Assembly: GCA_021464525.1 (NCBI GenBank)
Contig: JADRCO010000891.1
Location: 1-24,925 of the forward strand
DNA from: Rhizophagus sp. LPA8_4_AMF
Lineage: Eukaryota > Glomeromycota > Glomeromycetes > Glomerales > Glomeraceae
Direction: 5' to 3'
DNA length: 24,925 bases
In this document: piece after piece, positions 19,784 to 24,925 of the stretch
Layout of the letters: each line of letters opens with the position of its first letter
How positions within the stretch are numbered: position 1 is the stretch's first letter
Position numbers and translations under genes: made by a program
Notes under the pieces: generated by a model
Seen by the model: the letters and a program-made list of their open reading frames with translations, nothing else
Databases searched by the model: none
Told to the model about the DNA's origin: nothing

Positions 19784-19940
19784 TACAGTCAAACCTTTAT
19801 ATAATGATATGTTGGGACTCATAAAAAAATTAAAAAATATTATTTATATATCAAATTATACCAATATTTATATATCCTCACATATAGTGAAAATATCGGT
19901 ATATTATGTATTGGTATATCAAGCCATCAGTCTGACTGTA
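19784..19940. mobile_element. Pogo/Tc1-type MITE, 157 bp
   Basis: It begins TACAGTCAAACCTTTATATA and ends CATCAGTCTGACTGTA. The ends form an inverted TACAGTC ... GACTGTA pair, with TA at each edge as expected for insertion at TA. Internal GGTATATTATG and TATATCAAG words resemble subterminal pogo motifs. It has no coding capacity: a 70-codon frame through it is incidental. Alternatively only its left half pairs with the pogo-type end at 23135. Confidence 0.6.
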
Positions 19941-20151
19941 AACAATCCATCTGGATTAGGAATGAATGATTTTATTTATTTTTAAATCACATGTACTATA
20001 TGATCAGTTTACAGATCGAACTTTTTTTATTTCTCAATTTAATACAAAAAAAGCAATGAGTTCAGTTTGATTTTCTCCTTGCTGTCTCTCTGCTTCTTTC
20101 TCAAATACTTGTCAAACTTTGATGAATTAATTCTCTTCGATAAATCAGAAA

Positions 20152-22040
20152 ATGGCAAGTCTGACAAATAGTTTGGATTTTAGTAGAAATCTTAAAAACC
20201 AGTTTTTTACTTACAAATCAGATTCTCATCAAGTATTAAAAAATAGTTTAAAAAGGTTTTCAATAAAACCTTTATTTTGTTTTCTACTATAGAGATGCCA
20301 GCTTTTTGAAATTAGACGAGCTAAACTTTCAAAAGTGTAGTTTTTTTATTTTTTTTTTTCTAAATGTATTAAAACATTTTTAACAAAATGTTTCCTTTTG
20401 TTTTTTTTCTATTGCAGGAATACCGGCTACTTGAAATTAGACAAACTGAAAAATTCTATAGTCATCTTAGTTATAGTAGGTTAACTACAGACAGGTAAAT
20501 AAGTAGGGTGATGTGTATTTTTTTTTTTAATTTTAAAAAGTTTTTTTTAAAAAAAAAATTCTCTTATTTTTTGTAGATATCGGTCCTTTGACTTTGGTTA
20601 ACTTGACGTTGTGTGATATATACTTGGACTTCTTATAAATTTTGAAGCATTTCGCTTCACTTTAAAACTTTTTAAATTTATTTTTTTTTATTATTTTGAT
20701 TTTTTTCTTCTTTTTTTTTACAGGAATTGAGCTTTCTGAATTCTGAATAATATAATCTGTAAGTTTCAAAAGTTTAGTTTAATTTCGTAACTTTTTAAAT
20801 TTTATTGATTATTTTTTTTTTTTTTTTGCAAATATTGGTAGAATGAATATGATCGGTAAGTTTTGAAAGTTTACTTTCAAAACTTTAAATTTTTTTGTTT
20901 TGTTTTGAAGAAACTAACTATTTCTTTTTTTGTCTATTTTGTAAAAATCGTCTTTGATTTTTAGATCAGCTTCTTGGGTAAGTTTTGAAGCGAATTTAAA
21001 ATGAATTCGCTTTGAAATTTAATTAGAGTTTTTTTATTTTTTTTTAAGAAATGTTAACTAACATTTCTTGTTTCTTTTTTTATAGAATTCAGTTTCGTTT
21101 CAGTTTCTAATTACCTAGGTGAATTTTGAAATGAAACTTTATTTTGTTTTATTGCTTCTTTAACAAAATATTTATTAACATTTTATTTTTTTTCATAAGT
21201 TTTCAGTTACTTGGATCTCCTTGTTTTAAACAAAATATTCATTGTTTTTTTAACGAAATATCATATTAATGATATTAATGTTCATTCTTTTTTTTGTAGG
21301 TCTTTCGGTTGAACCTCCTTAGGTATATGAATGAGTTTTGATAAAACCCCTTTTTTTTCTATTTTACTGAACATTATAATATTAATGTTTTATTCTTTTT
21401 TTGTAGGTTTTCGCCTTCTTTAGATCTCTTCAGATTTGCAGATAAATTTTGAATGAAACTGTTTTTTGTTATTTTTTAAAAGAACATTTCTAACATTCTT
21501 TATTCTATTTTGTATTTCAAGTTTTCAAAGATGGATTTCGGCTTGGATTATGAAAGGTAAGCTGGAAAGGTAGGAGATTTTATTTCTTTTATTATTAGAA
21601 CGTTATTAACGTACCTTTCACTTCTTTCTTTAAGGAACGCCTTTCCAGACTTGGATTTCGGCTTGAATTATGAAAGGTAAACTGGAAAAGGAGGGAGATT
21701 TCATTTCTTTTATCATTGGAATGTTATTAACGTTTCCTTTCGCTTCTTTTTTTAGGAACTTCTGTTTTATTCATAGATAGATTGAATATCTGATGAACCA
21801 TCTGATCAATCTGATGAATTAAACAGATCAATCTGATTTTTTCAGATGAATTCACCAGATATCCAGATGACCAGCAGATTTTGAAGCATATTCTTATTTG
21901 TAAGGATGCCAAATTTCTTGAATAACTGAATTTTACAGTAAGTGGAGCAATTGAGTAGATGGACAATGGCATTATAAAATAACATTAACACTATTTTCTT
22001 CTATTTTTTAGATTTTCAGCCTTCTTTTAGAATAAATAAT
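20152..22040 (+). CDS. Candidate micro-exon gene, array 3 (diverged, unknown product)
   Basis: A third array with the same architecture. A possible first exon starts at ATG 20152 (MASLTNSLDFSRNLKNQFFT...), with a weak donor near 20251 and acceptor CTACTATAG at 20294. In phase follows RDASFLKLDELNFQK. After a gtgtag intron comes the homologous NTGYLKLDKLKNSI from 20419, conserving (D/N)xxxLKLDxL. Later units are short and hard to join, for example 21083-21119, 21301-21321, 21533-21557 and 21635-21676 (the last two share GATTTCGGCTTG and ATTATGAAAG with good donors). Introns carry the same branch-point hairpins (for example 21046-21069, AAGAAATGTT-AACT-AACATTTCTT). I see no continuous frame over the whole array. 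It is probably an older relative of arrays 1 and 2, with no CACTA-like ends found. Confidence 0.35.
20854..20884 (+). promoter_or_regulatory. Hairpin immediately after a 5' splice site
   Basis: Just after the donor GGTAAG, AGTTTTGAAAGT and ACTTTCAAAACT form a perfect 12-bp stem with a 2-nt loop. A similar structure follows the next donor (about 20981-21020, GAAGCGAATT ... AATTCGCTTTG). The donor side of introns in array 3 is thus structured as well as the branch-point side. Confidence 0.65.
21785..21870. repeat. GATCAATCTG repeat fold-back inside array 3
   Basis: ATATCTGATGAACCATCTGA and the complement of TCAGATGAATTCACCAGATA face each other around repeated CAGATCAATCTGAT words, giving an imperfect hairpin of about 80 nt. 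Similar GATCAGATTG words occur at about 6110-6200, 14300 and 17090. Confidence 0.55.
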
Positions 22041-22367
22041 AATAGATGTAGTTTTGTGGGTATATATATATTTATGTAATAATTTATTAATTTGGCATTT
22101 GTAATTAATTGGAATAAAATTAATAATATTGATTATGTATGAAATTGGTTATAATAAAATCAACAATTAGTTAGTAATTGCAAATCTATTAAAAGCATGT
22201 ATTATTTTTATACATTAAATTTTCACAATCAGACATAACCTATTGATTACATTTTTATAAATTATATATATAAATTGATACAATTAGCAAATATGATATC
22301 AGTCGGTAAGATGCTAAACAATAAAAATAGATAATAATAGGTCAATCCAGACAAGTAAATAAAAAAA

Positions 22368-22406
22368 AACTGGATATCAATAGGACATTTCTATTGATAT
22401 CCAGTT
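22368..22406. repeat. Perfect 16-bp fold-back
   Basis: AACTGGATATCAATAG (22368-22383) and CTATTGATATCCAGTT (22391-22406) are perfect inverted repeats with a 7-nt loop, followed by the tandem words GTTAACCTATT GTTAACCTATT. It shares the CTATTGAT core with the fold-back at 18944-19027. Confidence 0.75.
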
Positions 22407-23100
22407 GCAAATGAAAAGTTAACCTATTGTTAACCTATTGATACCCTCACTGTACCTGATTTACACTATTTTTTAGTTACCAATCAGATATCTGAAAAAA
22501 TTAATTAAAAAAAATTGGGAACCATCTAGGCCATTTTAGGATAGCTTGGATGATCCCTGATTTGGCAGCCTTCAATCTATGTACCCATTTTATATTTGAA
22601 ACATGATCATCATATACAATTATAATTTTACCTATATATTATTCTTAGACTTTAAAAAGTATTACCCTTTAAAAAACTAGACATATTTTTTTATAATCTA
22701 ATTTTACCCTTAACTATCCTGTAAGATTTTGGAAATTTTTATATAAAAAATACCCTTAAGTTTATTTAGAAATTCATATATAAGTTTCCAGAGTCCTGCT
22801 TTGATCATAATAAAAAAAAATCATCCAAATCAGATTGCTAGATCAAAAGTTATTCACAAATAAAGATTTTATTCTTTAGGAGCAATCAGAACTACACTGT
22901 GTCATGAATCAATTTGTGTAAAATATTGCAGACTATAACTTGTAAAAACAAATAAGACTGCAAGCTACAGTTTGCAAAAAATGCAATTACAATTATTTAT
23001 AATTTTAAGATATCATCCTTATGCATGATTTATATTTTATATATTAACTTAGTTTGAATAAAATACGGTAAATTAATTATAAGTGTACTTAAAATTCACT

Positions 23101-23135
23101 ATATCAAGGGTTTGCTATATCAAGAGTTGACTGTA
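23101..23135. mobile_element. Pogo-type transposon terminus
   Basis: ATATCAAGGGTTTGCTATAT followed by CAAGAGTTGACTGTA. Read from the other strand it begins TACAGTCAACTCTTGATATA, a characteristic pogo/Tc1-like end. The best partner in the window is TACAGTCAAAC at 19784, which would enclose array 3 in an element of about 3.35 kb. That pairing is speculative because 19784 also pairs with 19940. Confidence 0.5.
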
Positions 23136-23429
23136 TATTTTTAAAATCTGACCATTGATTATAAATAATCTTTATAGTATCCATTTTCAATCTTATTTCT
23201 TTTATTCTAATAGGTTCAAGGAAAAAAAAAATAAAAAAAAAGATGTGGATAAGAGTAATTTATTATTGCACAGCCTATTGTACAACATTCGTCATTAGTG
23301 TTTTTTCATCATTTTTTTATTAATAAGTAAAATATAATTACAGATTAAAAAGAAATAATAATAATCTCAAAGAGAAAATTATCTTTATAACTAAACTATC
23401 TAAAAAGAACCTATTTAATAGGATTTCTC

Positions 23430-23640
23430 AAAATCGAATTAAATTGAATATAAAGCTAATTTGAATTTGTCAAATCAAATTAGATTTAAATCAAATTTAA
23501 ATCAAATATCAAATATTTGTCAAATTAACCAATTAAATTAAAGAATATTCAAATCAAATTAAATTAAGCTAATTTAAATTTGTTAAATTTAAATTAAATA
23601 TCAAATGTCAAATCAAATTGCAGAATTTTACTATTTATTT
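23430..23640. repeat. AAATCAAATTT-type low-complexity repeat
   Basis: Imperfect repeats of AAATCAAATT / AATTTGAATTTG in both orientations, with many short palindromes. AT-rich simple repeat, non-coding. Confidence 0.7.
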
Positions 23641-23729
23641 CTATTTTAAATTTATATTAACCTTTTGTGCCATATACCATGTCTTATCTAATAATATGTT
23701 AGGACCCTGAACATTTCTGATATAACTCA

Positions 23730-23870
23730 CATTTAAGTTTTCGCGAATTTGTCAATTTAGAAAATGACATAAATAAATTTTCGCAAATTTGGACAAATTT
23801 AGCATAAAGTCATATTTTTGGATTTTCGCAAATTGGGTGAAATTTTACAAAGTCATCATATATTTTTGAA
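23730..23870. repeat. TTTTCGCAAATTT tandem repeat, three copies
   Basis: TTTTCGCGAATTTG, TTTTCGCAAATTTGG and TTTTCGCAAATTGGG recur at about 23738, 23780 and 23824 (period about 42-44), each followed by an AAGTCAT or AATGACAT block. A degenerate minisatellite. Confidence 0.65.
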
Positions 23871-24470
23871 CAAATTGATCCTATTTTCGGTATAATATGT
23901 GAAATTCTTTTTTTATTAATTTAATATGTGTAAAAATGTGATAAATATATTAAATACGTAAAAACACGTAAAAATACGTTAAAATACATAATAATAAAGT
24001 TGTTTTTTATTAAATAATACCTTTATCTTAATGCAAATTAATTATAACAGTAAAATTACAATAATTTATATGTTACATAATTGTAATTTCAGGGGTGCAT
24101 AAAACGCGTCATGTTTTTTCACATTTTGCATACGCGTTCTGCATACACGTCTGTGTAAAGATAAAAATTATATAATAAAGCAAAATTCCTAGGGGTGGAT
24201 GGTCAGGGGTGAAAGGTAGGATAAATTAAAGTATTTTTTTAAAAAAAAATAATTTTAATTTACAATAAAAGTTTTACATTAATTGATTAATTTTAAGCTT
24301 ATTTTACATAGAAAATTTTTTAAAAATTTTATGAAGTCATATTCTGAATTTTAGCAAATTACATATAAATTTAGTAGTCATAATTGAGTTTTTAACAGAT
24401 TATATTGATTTTGGAAGGAGCAAAAAATGCTTAAATCTATGCAGATCAGTTGTGAGTAAAGTTGCTCAAT
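23871..24470. other. AT-rich spacer sharing a repeat with the window start
   Basis: Contains short AAATACGTAAAAACACGTAA-type words (about 23950-24000), two ACGCGT sites near 24105 and 24132, and at 24150-24220 a relative of bases 1-70 (TGTGTAA ... ATATAATAAAG ... AAAATTCCTAGGGGTGG). No gene. Confidence 0.45.
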
Positions 24471-24477
24471 GGGCCAA

Positions 24478-24645
24478 TGTCGAAATGTCAAAATTAAAAT
24501 ATGTCGAAATGCCGAAATGCCAAAATAGTTTTGGCATATCGAAATTGTCAAAATGTTAAAACTAGTTTCAACATGTCGAAATTGCCGAAACTGTACGAAA
24601 TTGCCGAAATAGTTTCAACATGTCAAAAATTGTCAAAACCAAATT
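24478..24645. repeat. TGTCGAAATGCC short tandem repeat
   Basis: Roughly a dozen variants of TGTCGAAAT / TGCCGAAAT / TGTCAAAAT spaced 10-20 nt apart, with a larger repeated block AGTTTCAACATGTC at about 24564 and 24610. A frame running through it (24501-24713) encodes only the repeat and is not credible as a gene. Confidence 0.75.
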
Positions 24646-24839
24646 TACTAATAACATATAAAAAAAAATATTATTTTGAATGTAGTACATTTATATTACT
24701 AATTATAAAATGAAAAAAACATATACGAATTTATTATAACTATTTAGGAAATAAATAATGTAATTATGCAGGGCAAAATATTCGCGATCAAAGTCCAGTT
24801 AACATATAATTATGCAGGCAATTGTAATTTCAATTATGT

Positions 24840-24925
24840 TATATATTATATTTTAAAACATTGCTATTTAATTAAGGAATAAGGATAAGCATATTATATT
24901 TTAAAACAGTGCAATTTAATTAAGG
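24840..24925 (+). repeat. Tandem repeat of about 46 nt cut by the window end
   Basis: ATATTATATTTTAAAACATT followed by GCTATTTAATTAAGG recurs, with two changes, as ATATTATATTTTAAAACAGT then GCAATTTAATTAAGG at the very end of the window. At least two copies; the array may continue outside. Confidence 0.75.

Larger units (their letters stand above)
22041..23430. other. AT-rich spacer with element ends, no gene seen
   Basis: Contains the 22368-22406 fold-back and the 23101-23135 terminus described separately. About 22500-22600 and 22790-22980 are slightly more complex but show no frame. The rest is AT-rich. Confidence 0.4.

Noticed and set aside
19776..19985. 69-codon plus-strand open frame
   Set aside because: Covers the 157-bp pogo-type MITE and has no coding character.
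21727..21972. 81-codon minus-strand open frame
   Set aside because: Runs antisense over array 3 and the GATCAATCTG fold-back. The translated repeat gives a deceptively long frame.
1..24220. LTR pair bounding the whole window
   Set aside because: The similarity between the two ends is short and diverged, and no retroelement coding sequence lies between.
24501..24713. 70-codon plus-strand open frame
   Set aside because: Encodes only the TGTCGAAATGCC tandem repeat and poly-A.

Overview
The window looks like nuclear DNA of a filamentous fungus with a very AT-rich, repeat-laden genome. My best guess is an arbuscular mycorrhizal fungus (Glomeromycotina), but that is inference. The support is one clean, intron-dense host gene (13 exons with short GT-AG introns), a decayed Tigger/pogo transposase, TTAGGG-like repeat DNA, and long AT-rich deserts full of degenerate short repeats. 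I see no rRNA, no convincing complete tRNA, no CRISPR array and no bacterial-type operon.

Layout. 1-4.9 kb is repeat and transposon debris: a short-period GGGATTTT repeat, a Tigger transposase pseudogene (990-2588, + strand), a degenerate telomere-like tract (about 3.09-3.29 kb), four copies of a tandem repeat of about 145 bp (4.16-4.68 kb) and a pogo-type terminus near 4.91 kb. 4.9-6.87 kb is an AT-rich spacer. 6.87-7.0 kb holds a coding-like fragment. 7131-10003 (- strand) is the one secure gene: COG6 of the Golgi tethering complex, 13 exons summing to 1992 nt including the stop (663 aa), with all phases joining correctly and a palindromic GTCACGTGAC site about 140 bp upstream of its ATG.

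10.97-17.19 kb is the striking part. Two tandem units, each bounded by inverted CACTRRTCAAAT termini and filled at the ends with ATATCRG-type subterminal motifs, look like CACTA-type DNA transposons. Each carries an array of tiny exon-like units (about 16-90 nt) separated by introns of about 60-110 nt. Nearly every intron has its TACTAAC-type branch point inside a short hairpin, and many 5' splice sites also lie inside palindromes. In the first array ten consecutive units splice into one uninterrupted reading frame of about 151 codons before the frame breaks. The second array ends in an open terminal exon.

17.19-17.87 kb is a less AT-rich, SINE-like island. 17.87-20.1 kb is AT-rich spacer with a fold-back element, a coding-like fossil and a 157-bp pogo-type MITE. 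20.15-22.04 kb is a third, more diverged micro-exon array with the same intron hairpins. The last 3 kb is spacer with fold-backs, a pogo-type terminus, simple repeats and a TGTCGAAATGCC short repeat.

Only COG6 has a function that can be stated with confidence. The micro-exon arrays are candidates for an undescribed transposon-borne gene family; their product and whether they are expressed are unknown.
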